A stretch of 64,000 nucleotides of DNA, from contig CAZLPS010000009.1 of assembly GCA_964561455.1 (NCBI GenBank), forward strand, positions 1 through 64,000. Direction: 5' to 3'. Below the pieces are notes generated by a model. The model made no database searches. It was not told where the DNA came from and saw only the letters and a program-made list of their open reading frames with translations. Position numbers and translations under genes: made by a program. The stretch is from JABDGR01 sp964561455 (GTDB taxonomy: Bacteria; Verrucomicrobiota; Verrucomicrobiia; Opitutales; JABDGR01). This document shows, piece after piece, positions 42,566 to 52,048 of the stretch. Each line of letters opens with the position of its first letter. Positions within the stretch are counted from its first letter, which is position 1.

Positions 42566-43344
42566 GCGGTTACAGCAGGTTTATTTTCGACCCGCGACCG
42601 GTAAACGACGTCCACGACATTGCGGATGAATTGCTCATCGGTGATGCCTTCGGTGGCTTCGGCAGGGAAGGTGACTTTGGCGCGGAAGTGGCCAGCCAGT
42701 TCCGCGAAGAGTTCCACGCGGGAGACGGCATCGAAGGTGTCGCGCCGCAGAACAGCCTGGAGGGCAATGGCGGCTTCGCCGGGCGCGACGAGTTGGCGCA
42801 GGCGGGCGGCAAGGTGCGGGTAGGCGCGCAACGAATTGAATTTCCCAGCGAGCAGTTGGTCAAGATTGGGTTCCGCCAGTTCGGGTTGGTGAATGACCAG
42901 GGTGTTGCCGGCGATGTCGCCCAAGCGCTGGCATTTGGGCGTGAACCAGCAGACCAGCCCGCCCAGGAAATAGAACAGCGGCAGCCCGTCCACGGCCCGC
43001 AGCAGATTACGCAGGACGATTTGGCTGAAGTGCAGCCGCAGGCCCTCGGCATCCACCACCCGCAACCGGTAGAGCCGCTTGCCAACGGTCTGCCCGCGCC
43101 AATACCATTCGCAGGCAATGCCGTAGCCGATGCTGATGACAAAAAAGCCCAACACCTGCAGCGCAGTCGAAAGGTTGTCGCTGAAAATGCTCAGCAACCG
43201 CAAGACAAGGGTGAGGACATAGAGAATCGCGTAGACGCAAACCGCATCCAGCATCCAGGCCAGAAAACGGGTAACCGGCCCCGCAATCTCCTGCGAGAAG
43301 ACAATGCCTTCCGGCGTGCGAATTTGCAGCGTCGAAGTAGTCAT
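42562..43344 (-). CDS. RDD family membrane protein
   Basis: This 260-residue protein shows EIAGPVTRFLAWMLDAVCVY, the start of an RDD domain with R...LD spacing, several hydrophobic helices, then YRLRVVDAEGLRLHFSQIVLRNLLRAVDGLP, a typical C-terminal RDD block. It is the last gene of the MoxR/DUF58 operon. The start overlaps the SpoIIM-like stop by four bases. RDD proteins have no firm biochemical role. Confidence 0.8.
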   Translation of the reverse strand: MTTSTLQIRTPEGIVFSQEIAGPVTRFLAWMLDAVCVYAILYVLTLVLRLLSIFSDNLSTALQVLGFFVISIGYGIACEWYWRGQTVGKRLYRLRVVDAEGLRLHFSQIVLRNLLRAVDGLPLFYFLGGLVCWFTPKCQRLGDIAGNTLVIHQPELAEPNLDQLLAGKFNSLRAYPHLAARLRQLVAPGEAAIALQAVLRRDTFDAVSRVELFAELAGHFRAKVTFPAEATEGITDEQFIRNVVDVVYRSRVENKPAVTA

Positions 43345-44357
43345 GGCGACGGCGCGGTGGCGGCGGCTTTGGGCGTGCGGCCGGATTTGGCGAGAAAGAA
43401 GATGAGCAGGGCGAGCTCGACCACGCCAAAGGCAATCTTCACCGCGTACGGGATGACCGGCTCGTGGTACTGCGACAAAAACGACTCCACAAACCCGGCC
43501 CAGGTCAGCAGCAGGCCGACGCCAAAAATCAGGGTCACGAGGCTGCGCGAAACCTCGCGCAAGCGGGCCCGGAGGGGAATGCGCCGACCCCAGCCAATGA
43601 GCGCTCCGGCCAGCACCAGACCGGCCTGGCCAGCAATCAAGATGGCGGGGATTTCAATGACCCCGTGCGGCAGCAGCCAGCCAAAGAGAAACAGCGCCTG
43701 CCCGGCGTGGAGATAATCGGCGGCCACCGCGCCGAGCGTAACCCCGTTGTAGAAAAGCAATACGATGGTGCCGAATCCATAAGTCATCCCGAGGGCCATG
43801 GTATTTATGGAAATCCGCGTATTGTGGGTCATCAATTCGGCGGAGAACGTCGCCTTGTGCCCGGCCAGCTTGTCATCCTGCGCATTTTCCTCGTCGGCCA
43901 CGCGTTTGGCCGGGTCCTGCTGGAGGTGCTCGAAGGGCATCAGGACAGCCTTGGACGAAGGATCGAGCAGGATGGCCAGGCCCCCAAAGGCACAACCGGC
44001 CAGGGTGATGCCGAGCGACAACCAAAAGGCCCGCACATGCTTCCGAAACGTCCGTGGCAGTTCCTGCGTAAACCATTGCTTCAGGGAAAAGCGCTGTTGA
44101 CGCTGGCGGGTCTCGTGGATTTCGCCGTAGGCCCGCGCCACCAGGTTTTCAAGGTAGCGGCGGGTCTGCGGCTCGGAGGAGAAGGTGGTGATTTTCGCGA
44201 GGTCAGCGGCGGTGCGCTCATACAGTTCGTGGAAATGCCGGAGCTGCGCCAGGGACAGTTTCCGGCCCGGGTCCGCCTCCAACCGGTCGAGCAGGTTTTC
44301 CAGCTCGGTCCAGCAGGTGCGTTCGGTCGCGAGAAATCTTTCGAGGTCAATAATCAC
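43341..44357 (-). CDS. Stage II sporulation protein M-like membrane protein
   Basis: This 338-residue protein has a cytosolic helical N-terminus (LLDRLEADPGRKLSLAQLRHFHELYERTAADLAKI), followed by about five membrane helices, as in SpoIIM-domain proteins. The C-terminal part has LLPHGVIEIPAILIAGQAGLVL, the family's conserved loop. The start is GTG at 44357, overlapping the DUF58 stop. It is not evidence of sporulation; this family is common in MoxR operons across bacteria. Confidence 0.8.
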   Translation of the reverse strand: MIIDLERFLATERTCWTELENLLDRLEADPGRKLSLAQLRHFHELYERTAADLAKITTFSSEPQTRRYLENLVARAYGEIHETRQRQQRFSLKQWFTQELPRTFRKHVRAFWLSLGITLAGCAFGGLAILLDPSSKAVLMPFEHLQQDPAKRVADEENAQDDKLAGHKATFSAELMTHNTRISINTMALGMTYGFGTIVLLFYNGVTLGAVAADYLHAGQALFLFGWLLPHGVIEIPAILIAGQAGLVLAGALIGWGRRIPLRARLREVSRSLVTLIFGVGLLLTWAGFVESFLSQYHEPVIPYAVKIAFGVVELALLIFFLAKSGRTPKAAATAPSP

Positions 44358-45694
44358 AGCAATTGCCTTTGTTTGACGCGGAGATATTGCGAAATGAGGT
44401 CGGCACTAAACCGCTCGTCCCCGAGTAAATTGAACTGCACGCCGCGCCGCTGGAGCACCTTGCCCAATTCCCGCAAATTTTGCCAGAAGAGATGCCCGCC
44501 CAGCCGCTCATACAAGTCGTCCGTGGTCTGCGCATCCGGGCGGGAAAACAGCGGGGCCACGCCCGGCGGTTGCAGCATGTTCACCAGCACGAGATGCTGG
44601 CGGCGGATTAAATCCACGTTCTTGACGAAACTGGCGGACAATTCGGGATTGTCGAGCGCAGTCAGAAAAATCAGCAGGGTGCGGCGGCGCAGGCGCAGGC
44701 GGATGTAGGTGCAAACTTCATCGTAATCCGGCGACACAATTTGGGGCTGGACGGTGTAGAGCACGTCGCGGCAGGCATTGTAATGCGCCTGGCCGTTTTT
44801 TGCCCGCACGAACGAATTGACCTTGTCGCTAAAGACCAGCAAGCCAAACAGGTCGCCTTGCTGCTCCGCCGCCAACCCCAGCGCCAACGCCGCAGTCAAA
44901 TAGAGTTCCAGGCTTGGCGCGGGTTGCGCATCACCCGGGCGCTGGACGGGCCGGGCCGAGAGGCGGGAGACGTCGAGCACGACATAGACTTCCTGAGTGC
45001 GTTCGATTTGAAAAACCTTGGTGATGGGCCGACCCCGCTTGGCCGTCGTCTTCCAATGGATGTCGTCCATGCTGTCGCCGGAGACGTATTCGCGGAGTTT
45101 TTCAAACTCATGGCCCTTGCCGATTTGGCGCTGCGCGTGGGTCCCGAAGGTCCCACGGTGTAGAAACAGTGCCGCCATCTTCTTGCGTTCGGCAACCAAA
45201 TTGGGATAGACCCGGATTTCCGCTTTCGCGGGCAGCGCGCGGCGGGCATTCCAAAAGCCCAGCGGCGAACTCGCTTCCAGGTAAACCTTGTCGAGTTGAT
45301 ACCGTCCCCGCCGACGGGGAATTATGGGCCACGCGACCTGGGACCAGACTGACGCGGCACCGAGGGCCACGGTAAGATCTTCCTGGGACGATTCGATTTC
45401 GCGGGGCAGCGCCAGCCCAAGGCGCAACTGCCGCGCCTGTTGCGAATCGTTGCGCACGCGCAATTCCAATTTTGCATCCCGGTCCTTGGACATCCGTGCA
45501 ATCGCGGGGAGTTCGACCCCCAAACCATGCAAATTGCGCCGCGCGGCGAAGCCATCAACGGCCACGACAATCCCGAGTGCCGCCACCGCGAGTAGGGCGG
45601 TGCCCGCGGCCGCCGGCCCGGTGGCGCCCAGCAGCGCAAAGGGCAGCACGATCAGCGCCACCCAGAGGAGCAATCGGTTCCGGGGGACAATCAT
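44354..45694 (-). CDS. DUF58 domain protein
   Basis: This 446-residue protein has two N-terminal membrane helices and then a soluble region with the DUF58 signature FEKLREYVSGDSMDDIHWKTTAKRGRPITKVF and a von Willebrand-like strand VYVVLDVSRLS. Members work beside MoxR ATPases, probably as chaperone clients or partners at the membrane. It overlaps both neighbours by four bases. Confidence 0.85.
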   Translation of the reverse strand: MIVPRNRLLLWVALIVLPFALLGATGPAAAGTALLAVAALGIVVAVDGFAARRNLHGLGVELPAIARMSKDRDAKLELRVRNDSQQARQLRLGLALPREIESSQEDLTVALGAASVWSQVAWPIIPRRRGRYQLDKVYLEASSPLGFWNARRALPAKAEIRVYPNLVAERKKMAALFLHRGTFGTHAQRQIGKGHEFEKLREYVSGDSMDDIHWKTTAKRGRPITKVFQIERTQEVYVVLDVSRLSARPVQRPGDAQPAPSLELYLTAALALGLAAEQQGDLFGLLVFSDKVNSFVRAKNGQAHYNACRDVLYTVQPQIVSPDYDEVCTYIRLRLRRRTLLIFLTALDNPELSASFVKNVDLIRRQHLVLVNMLQPPGVAPLFSRPDAQTTDDLYERLGGHLFWQNLRELGKVLQRRGVQFNLLGDERFSADLISQYLRVKQRQLL

Positions 45695-46650
45695 CGCGGC
45701 ACGGCAATTTGTTGCAGAATTTGGTGAATGACCTCGACCATGCCCAGACCTTCAATTTCAAATTCGGGGCGGAGGATGAGGCGGTGCTCCAACACGGGAA
45801 CCGCCATCACCTTGATGTCGTCGGGCGTCACAAAGTCGCGCCCCGAAATGGCGGCGTAGGCGCGCGCCCCCATGATGAGCGATTGCGTGGCGCGGGGGCC
45901 GGCGCCGACCAACACGCTTTCATGCGCCCGGGTGGCCCGCACGAGGTCCACCAAGTAGGCCAGCAATTCGTCCCGCAACGTGATCGTGCCCAGGAGAGTG
46001 CGCAGTTCGACCAGTTCTTCACGGGTGACCACCTGCTTGACCTCGCCTTGGGCCAGCACCGCTTCCGGCGCGTCCCTGGTCATGGTCCGTTGCGCAAGCG
46101 TCAATTCGTCGGCCCGGTCCGGTGCCCCCATGGTGATTTTGAGCATGAAGCGGTCCTTCTGGGCCTCCGGCAGTGGGTAGGTGCCTTCGTACTCGATGGG
46201 GTTCTGCGTGGCAAAGACGGTGAAGTCCGGGGGAAGCGTATAGGTGTCGCGGTCAATGGTCACCGTGCGCTCCTGCATGGCCTGAAGCAGCGCGGACTGG
46301 GTTTTGGCCGGGGCGCGGTTGATTTCGTCAGCCAGCAGGAACGACGTGAACACGGGCCCCTTGGCGACACTGAACTCATTGCGCTGCAAATTATAGATGC
46401 TTGTGCCGGTGATGTCGGCGGGCATCAAGTCAGGTGTGAACTGGATGCGGGCGAAGTCGCAGCCCAGCACTTTGCCCAGGGTGCGCACGAGCAGTGTTTT
46501 GGCCACGCCGGGGACGCCCTCGATGAGGGCGTGATTGCCGGTGAAGATGACAATGAGCGCCTTTTCGATGACGTCATGCTGGCCAATGATGACCTTGGCG
46601 GTTTCATGGCGGGCTTGGGCGAGAACTTCCTTGAGTCGTTCGGTATTCAT
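45691..46650 (-). CDS. MoxR-family AAA+ ATPase
   Basis: From ATG 46650 the protein has 319 residues with Walker A in GVPGVAKTLLVRTLG, Walker B in LLADEINRAPAKTQSALLQ, sensor region FAVFATQNPIEYEGTYPLPEAQKDRFMLK and a C-terminal lid. MoxR ATPases chaperone the assembly of partners such as vWA-domain and DUF58 proteins. A longer open frame exists upstream to 46989 but covers the DUF4350 gene end. The start overlaps the DUF4350 stop by four bases. Confidence 0.9.
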   Translation of the reverse strand: MNTERLKEVLAQARHETAKVIIGQHDVIEKALIVIFTGNHALIEGVPGVAKTLLVRTLGKVLGCDFARIQFTPDLMPADITGTSIYNLQRNEFSVAKGPVFTSFLLADEINRAPAKTQSALLQAMQERTVTIDRDTYTLPPDFTVFATQNPIEYEGTYPLPEAQKDRFMLKITMGAPDRADELTLAQRTMTRDAPEAVLAQGEVKQVVTREELVELRTLLGTITLRDELLAYLVDLVRATRAHESVLVGAGPRATQSLIMGARAYAAISGRDFVTPDDIKVMAVPVLEHRLILRPEFEIEGLGMVEVIHQILQQIAVPR

Positions 46651-47960
46651 GAGGGGAGAATCGGAGGTTGGGCGGCGGGTGGCGCCGCGGAGAAGGTGGG
46701 TTTCGAAAGTATTTCCGCCATGCGCCGGTAGGCGGCCACGGCGTTGCGTTTGCGGGCGGGGAGCGCTTTTTCCGCATCCATCACGGCTTGGACCTCCGCC
46801 AATTTTGGCCCGGGCCGCGCCGCCGCAGGCGATTTCCGCCACTCTTCGAAACAGGCATTGAGAATGTTTGCATCGGTAACATTGCGCCGGAGCAGATTGA
46901 CGAATCCGGCGGCGGCATCTTTGCCCGCGACAAAACCCGCCATTTTTTCCTCCGGCGGCGGGGGCACGAGGCTCGGTGAATTTTTCCAAATGAACAATCC
47001 GGCGAGTAATACCAGCCCGGCGGCCAGCCCGGCGAGATGGTATTGGCGTACCAGCAGGGCAATGCCCGGCGTTTCCGCCACCCCAAGGTGGGCTTCATCA
47101 AAAACCACCTGGCGACCGGACCCAACCAGCCAGGCGAGAAAATCCGCATGCCGGTCTCCGCGCAATGCCTCATTGCTCAGCAGATATGAATCCGACACCA
47201 GCACGACGGAACCCGGCCCAAACATCCGCTCGATGACCACGGGATCGGAATCGCGCTGGTAAATCACGTTCCACGCCTGGTCCAGTTTCGTAAAGATCAA
47301 ACCACTGTGCCATTGCAGCGACGGTGGGAGGGGGAGGGGGGACGCCTTGTGCACCGGCACCGGAGAGATGACGCTGTCCAGTACGTCCAGCGGATTGGAA
47401 TCTATGGTCACCCCCCATTTTTCGAGCAAATTGACATCGGGATTCTCCTCCGTGGTTTTACCGGGATCAGATTTTCCCGGGGCGGGCTTCTTCTTGGGCG
47501 TCGCGGAATCCGCCGGGGGCGATTTTTTTCCGTCGGGCTTGTCCGCCAGCGGCGTTTTGTCGGCCGTTTTATCCTTCACGTCGCCCAGCATATTGGCCAT
47601 GGCGGAATATTTATAGGTGATTACGAGGCGCCCGCCGCGGGCAAGAAAACCATTCACTTCGGAATATAGGCTCGGCGAGATTTCGTCCATTTCCGACGAG
47701 TCGGCCGCGAGATGAAGGTAAACCGTATGGGGCTCGGCGGGTAGTCGGTCGTCCACGCTATAGTCGCGCAGCAGCGTCAAATTCGGCATTCGCTCCAAGC
47801 TCTCATAAAAGGCCATGGTGCCGAGGGGGTCGGTGCGCAATGAGGAATAGGGCGGGTAATCCACGCCGCTCTCCAGCCGCATTTGCATGAGCCAGAACAG
47901 GCCGGCGGCAAACGCCAGCCCGCCCGCCACCAGCGCCATAATCAGGACCCGTTTGCTCAC
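46647..47960 (-). CDS. DUF4350 domain membrane protein
   Basis: This 437-residue protein has an N-terminal membrane helix, then YPPYSSLRTDPLGTMAFYESLERMPNL, the DUF4350-type segment. A Lys/Asp/Pro-rich insert occurs near residues 130-175, and SLVPPPPEEK with a second membrane helix lie toward the C-terminus. It starts with GTG. Its position between DUF4129 and MoxR genes is the common one for this family. The biochemical role is unknown. Confidence 0.75.
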   Translation of the reverse strand: MSKRVLIMALVAGGLAFAAGLFWLMQMRLESGVDYPPYSSLRTDPLGTMAFYESLERMPNLTLLRDYSVDDRLPAEPHTVYLHLAADSSEMDEISPSLYSEVNGFLARGGRLVITYKYSAMANMLGDVKDKTADKTPLADKPDGKKSPPADSATPKKKPAPGKSDPGKTTEENPDVNLLEKWGVTIDSNPLDVLDSVISPVPVHKASPLPLPPSLQWHSGLIFTKLDQAWNVIYQRDSDPVVIERMFGPGSVVLVSDSYLLSNEALRGDRHADFLAWLVGSGRQVVFDEAHLGVAETPGIALLVRQYHLAGLAAGLVLLAGLFIWKNSPSLVPPPPEEKMAGFVAGKDAAAGFVNLLRRNVTDANILNACFEEWRKSPAAARPGPKLAEVQAVMDAEKALPARKRNAVAAYRRMAEILSKPTFSAAPPAAQPPILPS

Positions 47961-49762
47961 GGCGTACCTTTCAGTTTGTTCATTTGCTCGGCAATCCGCC
48001 CGACTTGGTCGGCATTGGCCGGATGCAGCCCGTACCAGACGCGCTCGAACATCAGCACCATTTCCGCAAAGGTTGGTGGCAGTTGCGGAAAGGCGTGCCC
48101 GCGGCGGTTCAATTCGCGTTCATAATCCCGGTTGGATTTGAATTTGGCCAGACTTACGAGGTGGCGGCCCGCCAGGTGGGCCAGCCCGGCGAGATAAAAG
48201 GCCCGCAGCGCCAGCCGATATTCCCCGCGCGCCAGCATTTCATTGGCCAGCTTCGTCCAGCCGTCCTCGGGCAATTGCTCCGCCCCGACGTTCTCATCGC
48301 TCAAGTCGGGGAGCGCCGGGGCCATCGGGACGGCCGGCGTCGGGGCGCCCGCCCGCTGCCGGTTTTTCCAGGCGCGATAGAGGAAGATGCCGAGCACCGC
48401 CACGACCACGCCGATCAAGATGAAAATCAGGGTTTGCGAAAAAGTCATGCCGAGCAGGAAGGAGGAGGAACTGTCCGTCGAATTGCGCTGCGCGGGGTCA
48501 CTCGACGGAAACAATTTCTCCCACAGATCCCTTAGCCAGGTGCCAATCTTATTGATCCAATGCAGCAACGTCCGCCGAACTTCGGCGAAGAACCGGCCGA
48601 TGACGCCCAAATCCTTGTCGTCGTCCAATTTCTCCGCTTGGGGATTGCGCCAGGCGTACTTGTCCTGGTTGATGACCTCGCTGATGTTTTGGTCCAGTTG
48701 CCGCGCATTCGGTTCGCCAGGGATTGCCGCCGGCTTCGGGGTGGAGGCCGTGGTGTCCGGGGGGGACGCCGCCGGTGCCGCGCCCGGCGCAACCTCCGCC
48801 GCCGCCACCTGCCCGCCGAGGAGACAAATGCCCGCCAACAGTATAACCGCCGCCGCCCTTGCTTCCACCGACCAACGCTTCAACCGGACCTTTAGATCGT
48901 CGCCGGAATCGAGGGATTCGGCATAAAAGCACCGCAACGTGTAGTAAACTTTCACCAGGGGATCAACGCTGAGATAGGCCAGCCCAATCATGGCGGCAAA
49001 AAACGTCGAATTCATCAAGCCGCGTATTCCAATCCGCGTATAGGCGGATTCAATCCCGAGAAACGTTTTACCCATCTGCGGCAGCAAAATGCAAAAGATA
49101 TACCAGTTGAACAGGACGACGAAGGCGAACCCCAGCAAGGTAACCAACACCCGCAAGTTTTGCTTCCGCCACAAACCGGCAAATTTCCCGGCCTGCTTCA
49201 CCACGGCGCCCAGGGATGGCGGTTCCCCGTTTCCGACCACGGTGATGTTTTGAAAGAAGGCAATGGCGGGGGAAAAAAGCGCCAACGCGAAGGCCACCAT
49301 TCCGGGCACAAGGATAAATCCCAGCACCGGCACCGTAAACAACATGCCGAGGAAAAAACTCCCGATCGCCTGCATCGCCATCACCGGCGCCACACCCAGC
49401 AGCAGGCTGAACGGTTGCAATGTGGATTGGGTCAAAAAAATGCGCCACCCGCGGCGCCAGTCCAGGGTGGGTGGTGGTTCCGCCGCGACCGCGGCCCGGA
49501 TATGACGCGTGAACCCCGTCTGCCAGAATTTCATCCATAAAAACAGCAGGGTCAGCGCCAGCGAGGCCTCCGCCACGTGGTTGCGGGCAAACGCGCTGCG
49601 GCTCATGTCCGCCCAGAAGTAGAGAAACCCCAATACCATGGGCAGCGACCCCAAATAATAGCTGGCCCATGCTTGGATCGGCGCGCCGCGCAGCACGTGC
49701 GTCGCTTCCTCAACGAGGTCCAGCGCCCGGGGGGCGGTCTCCTTGCGTGCGGAAGATTTCAT
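47957..49762 (-). CDS. DUF4129 domain membrane protein
   Basis: This 601-residue protein has about seven hydrophobic segments in the first 330 residues, a Pro/Ala/Thr-rich region (about 330-350), another membrane helix (about 440-465) and a C-terminal DUF4129 domain: ARGEYRLALRAFYLAGLAHLAGR and RDYERELNRRGHAFPQLPPTF. The domain is often linked to transglutaminase/MoxR operons. It starts with ATG and overlaps its neighbours by four bases. Confidence 0.78.
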   Translation of the reverse strand: MKSSARKETAPRALDLVEEATHVLRGAPIQAWASYYLGSLPMVLGFLYFWADMSRSAFARNHVAEASLALTLLFLWMKFWQTGFTRHIRAAVAAEPPPTLDWRRGWRIFLTQSTLQPFSLLLGVAPVMAMQAIGSFFLGMLFTVPVLGFILVPGMVAFALALFSPAIAFFQNITVVGNGEPPSLGAVVKQAGKFAGLWRKQNLRVLVTLLGFAFVVLFNWYIFCILLPQMGKTFLGIESAYTRIGIRGLMNSTFFAAMIGLAYLSVDPLVKVYYTLRCFYAESLDSGDDLKVRLKRWSVEARAAAVILLAGICLLGGQVAAAEVAPGAAPAASPPDTTASTPKPAAIPGEPNARQLDQNISEVINQDKYAWRNPQAEKLDDDKDLGVIGRFFAEVRRTLLHWINKIGTWLRDLWEKLFPSSDPAQRNSTDSSSSFLLGMTFSQTLIFILIGVVVAVLGIFLYRAWKNRQRAGAPTPAVPMAPALPDLSDENVGAEQLPEDGWTKLANEMLARGEYRLALRAFYLAGLAHLAGRHLVSLAKFKSNRDYERELNRRGHAFPQLPPTFAEMVLMFERVWYGLHPANADQVGRIAEQMNKLKGTP

Positions 49763-50094
49763 GGGTTTTCTTCGTCCTTGGCCTGGCTGGAGTGCCAGGC
49801 GGTGCTGTCATGAAACGATGTGGGGATCGTGAGCAGCGCGGTGCCCAGCAGATAAAAAAAGAACCAGGCCATCAAGAAACCCGCACCCAGGGCCGCCACC
49901 CGCCCCAGGCTGGCCAGGGACCGTTTGCGGCGCGGCGCGGCGCGTTTAATCTTTATGAGGCAGGACGCGCAGATCACCTTGTCGTCGTGCTCGGTGATGC
50001 ACTCGCGGCAATAGAATTGGCCACAGGACGGGCACCGGGCGACCGCTTCCCGTTCGCCATGGTTCAGGCAGCGTTGGTGGACAAGGCTGGGCAT
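49759..50094 (-). CDS. Small B-box-like zinc-finger membrane protein
   Basis: This 111-residue protein begins with a Cys/His-rich module (CLNHGEREAVARCPSCGQFYCRECITEHDDKVICASCL) like a B-box zinc finger. A basic stretch (KRAAPRRKRS) and one membrane helix (about 67-91) follow. The finger would face the cytosol. It overlaps the DUF4129 start by four bases. Small zinc-finger membrane proteins in MoxR operons have no assigned function. Confidence 0.65.
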   Translation of the reverse strand: MPSLVHQRCLNHGEREAVARCPSCGQFYCRECITEHDDKVICASCLIKIKRAAPRRKRSLASLGRVAALGAGFLMAWFFFYLLGTALLTIPTSFHDSTAWHSSQAKDEENP

Positions 50095-50102
50095 CGGCTA
50101 GT

Positions 50103-50684
50103 TCAAGGATTGAGCGGAGGTGGGGCCGCCGGCGGGACGGACGGCAGATGGAGGGGAGCCGCCTGATAAAGCTCCGGCAATTTCTCGGCGATTTCCCCGG
50201 GCACGAGTTCCCCCTGGGCGGCGGCGATGAGCGGCCGCAATTTCGCCATGGCCTTGCGCGCGCGCCGGATCGTGTTTAACGACGGCAGTTCCTCGATTTG
50301 TACCGCCGTCCGCAAGTAGGTGGTGACAGTTGTTCCCAAGTAAAGGTTGAATCCCAGCATCAGGCCTATCATCAGCGCGATAAATCCGCAGAAAATGTTG
50401 GCGAAGGTGTCATCCGCAAAAACGGCCACGGCCAGAAAGAACAGCAGTGGCAGGCAGGCCAAGATGTTCCGGACCAGCCCGCGCCAATTCTTCTTAACGA
50501 TAATTGCCTGAATGTCACTGTAGTAAAAACGCTTGTATTCCTCCGCTACGCCGCTGACATCAATACACAGCATATGGTCCGGGCCCAGCCACAAACTGGA
50601 ATATCCGGCCGACACCGAAAACAAGCCTCCGCCCACCAGGCGGCGGTGGGCGCGGGTCAGCCGGGTATATTGCGAGTCAGACAT
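50103..50684 (-). CDS. Membrane protein of unknown function in the MoxR operon
   Basis: This 193-residue protein has a soluble N-terminal strand-rich part (LWLGPDHMLCIDVSGVAEEYKRFYYSDIQAI), which resembles the start of a PH-like domain, two membrane helices (about 70-90 and 93-113) and a cytosolic tail. I cannot name the family. It overlaps the next upstream gene by 8 bases. Confidence 0.55.
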   Translation of the reverse strand: MSDSQYTRLTRAHRRLVGGGLFSVSAGYSSLWLGPDHMLCIDVSGVAEEYKRFYYSDIQAIIVKKNWRGLVRNILACLPLLFFLAVAVFADDTFANIFCGFIALMIGLMLGFNLYLGTTVTTYLRTAVQIEELPSLNTIRRARKAMAKLRPLIAAAQGELVPGEIAEKLPELYQAAPLHLPSVPPAAPPPLNP

Positions 50685-51267
50685 TGCTGGAATGGTTGTT
50701 CACCAGGGTGAAAATGAGCAGCACCCAACCGGCAATTTGCAGCAGGGCCATGATGATCGCGAAAACAAAACGAATCCGCGTGCGATGGATGATGCTGCGC
50801 GGCGAGTTCCAATGGCGGATCGCAATGAACAACGCCACTGGCGCACTGAATACGGTCAACGGCCAGCAAAGCAATGGCCAAAAGGCGAGGCCGAGGGCCA
50901 GACTGTCATACAGCATCCGGCGGTTTTCGAGGCTCTTGATCTTCCCTTTCTTTTTGCCCACTTCCAGGCAGGCCGGGCAATAGTGGGCCCCCAGTAATTC
51001 GCAATCGCACAGTGCGCACATGAACCGGCCGCAACCGTCACAGGGCCGCACGGCCTTTTTGGCCGGGTGATAAAAGCAGGTCGCCTCGCCGTCCACCACG
51101 ACCAGGTCACCGCTGCGCCCCGCCGCCACCCGCCGGAACAGCGCGGGATATACTTCCACCTGCAATGGCGTTTGGCAATTGGGGCAGGGGAGCAATTCCG
51201 GCTGATTGAGCGAGCCGCCGTCCAGGGGCGCCTGGCACTTGGGACATTTCACGGGGGCCGGGCTCAT
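50677..51267 (-). CDS. Zinc-ribbon membrane protein
   Basis: This 196-residue protein has an N-terminal double zinc-ribbon (KCPKCQAPLDGG, then LPCPNCQTPLQ), a second Cys/His cluster (CFYHPAKKAVRPCDGCGRFMCALCDCELLGAHYCPACLE) and two C-terminal membrane helices (about 130-152 and 168-188). The many Cys pairs suggest several bound Zn. The role is unknown; it belongs to the MoxR operon. Confidence 0.65.
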   Translation of the reverse strand: MSPAPVKCPKCQAPLDGGSLNQPELLPCPNCQTPLQVEVYPALFRRVAAGRSGDLVVVDGEATCFYHPAKKAVRPCDGCGRFMCALCDCELLGAHYCPACLEVGKKKGKIKSLENRRMLYDSLALGLAFWPLLCWPLTVFSAPVALFIAIRHWNSPRSIIHRTRIRFVFAIIMALLQIAGWVLLIFTLVNNHSSNV

Positions 51268-51279
51268 GGGTGCACGCGA

Positions 51280-51912
51280 TTATTTATAGATCACGCGGGT
51301 ATCGCACATACGATCGTGCAATCCGCGCTTTTCGGCGTCAAATCCAACCATGATATACCCGATGCAGAGAATCATTGCGCTCACGATCTTGCTGGCCCAG
51401 CGACCCAACGCCCGCAGGTACGAGACGGGTCCGCCGTCGGCAGTGACGACTTTGATCCGGCACGCCATCTTGCCGAGGGTGGCGCCATACTTTCCGATGA
51501 AAAAGACTTCATAGGCGATTCCAATCACCAGCCCGAGCACGCCAGCAGTGATTTTCTGGCCCGCCGACTCACTCGCCATGCTTTCCTGGGTCTGGATGGC
51601 ACTCAGGCCAAGCGCCAGCCGAAAAAGGATCGAGAATATATTCATTACGATTGCATCCAAAAACCAGGCCAGAATGCGTATCCAAAACCCAGCGTAACGA
51701 AACGCCAGGGGATCAATGCGCGCGCCCTCGGCCAGCTTCTGCATGAAAATAGGTTTGCAACCGGCGCAGACGTAACTGTCGCCATGTTTGATCATCTCAT
51801 CGGCGGCAAAGAGTTTGCCGCATTCCACGCATACTCGCGTCGCGCCACCGCCCGCTGTTCCTAACGGCGGCGGAACGGGGTTTGGCTCGGGATTCGAATT
51901 CCAGTCGCTCAT
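51280..51912 (-). CDS. RDD protein with N-terminal zinc-finger, copy 1
   Basis: This 210-residue protein has a zinc-binding segment CVECGKLFAADEMIKHGDSYVCAGCKP, then an RDD domain: FRYAGFWIRILAWFLDAIV with an arginine-aspartate pair, and YGATLGKMACRIKVVTADGGPVSYLRALGRW. It is a close paralogue of the next upstream gene, and a matching -35/-10-like pair precedes both. The zinc segment is unusual for RDD proteins and may gate assembly or regulation of the operon's products. Confidence 0.75.
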   Translation of the reverse strand: MSDWNSNPEPNPVPPPLGTAGGGATRVCVECGKLFAADEMIKHGDSYVCAGCKPIFMQKLAEGARIDPLAFRYAGFWIRILAWFLDAIVMNIFSILFRLALGLSAIQTQESMASESAGQKITAGVLGLVIGIAYEVFFIGKYGATLGKMACRIKVVTADGGPVSYLRALGRWASKIVSAMILCIGYIMVGFDAEKRGLHDRMCDTRVIYK

Positions 51913-51943
51913 GGGGGTTCCTGGGTTGGGGGTTCGACCTTCT

Positions 51944-51972
51944 TTTAGCTAATAAATAACGATTGACTGCAA
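51944..51972 (-). promoter_or_regulatory. Promoter-like pair upstream of RDD copy 1
   Basis: On the minus strand TTGCAG (51972-51967) is followed by 17 bases and GCTAAA (51949-51944), 31 bases before the ATG. RDD copy 2 has TTGCGG, the same 17-base spacing and GCTAAA. The -10 word matches the usual consensus only partly. Confidence 0.35.
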
Positions 51973-52048
51973 GCTTAATCAATACCCCCCATGGAAAATC
52001 AGCCCATTCCGGCAATTTATCCGGGCCGGGTGTCCGGGGCCCGGGGGG

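Noticed and set aside
46651..46989. Longer MoxR N-terminus
   Set aside because: The extension lies inside the DUF4350 gene and has no AAA-like sequence; the ATG at 46650 makes the usual four-base overlap.
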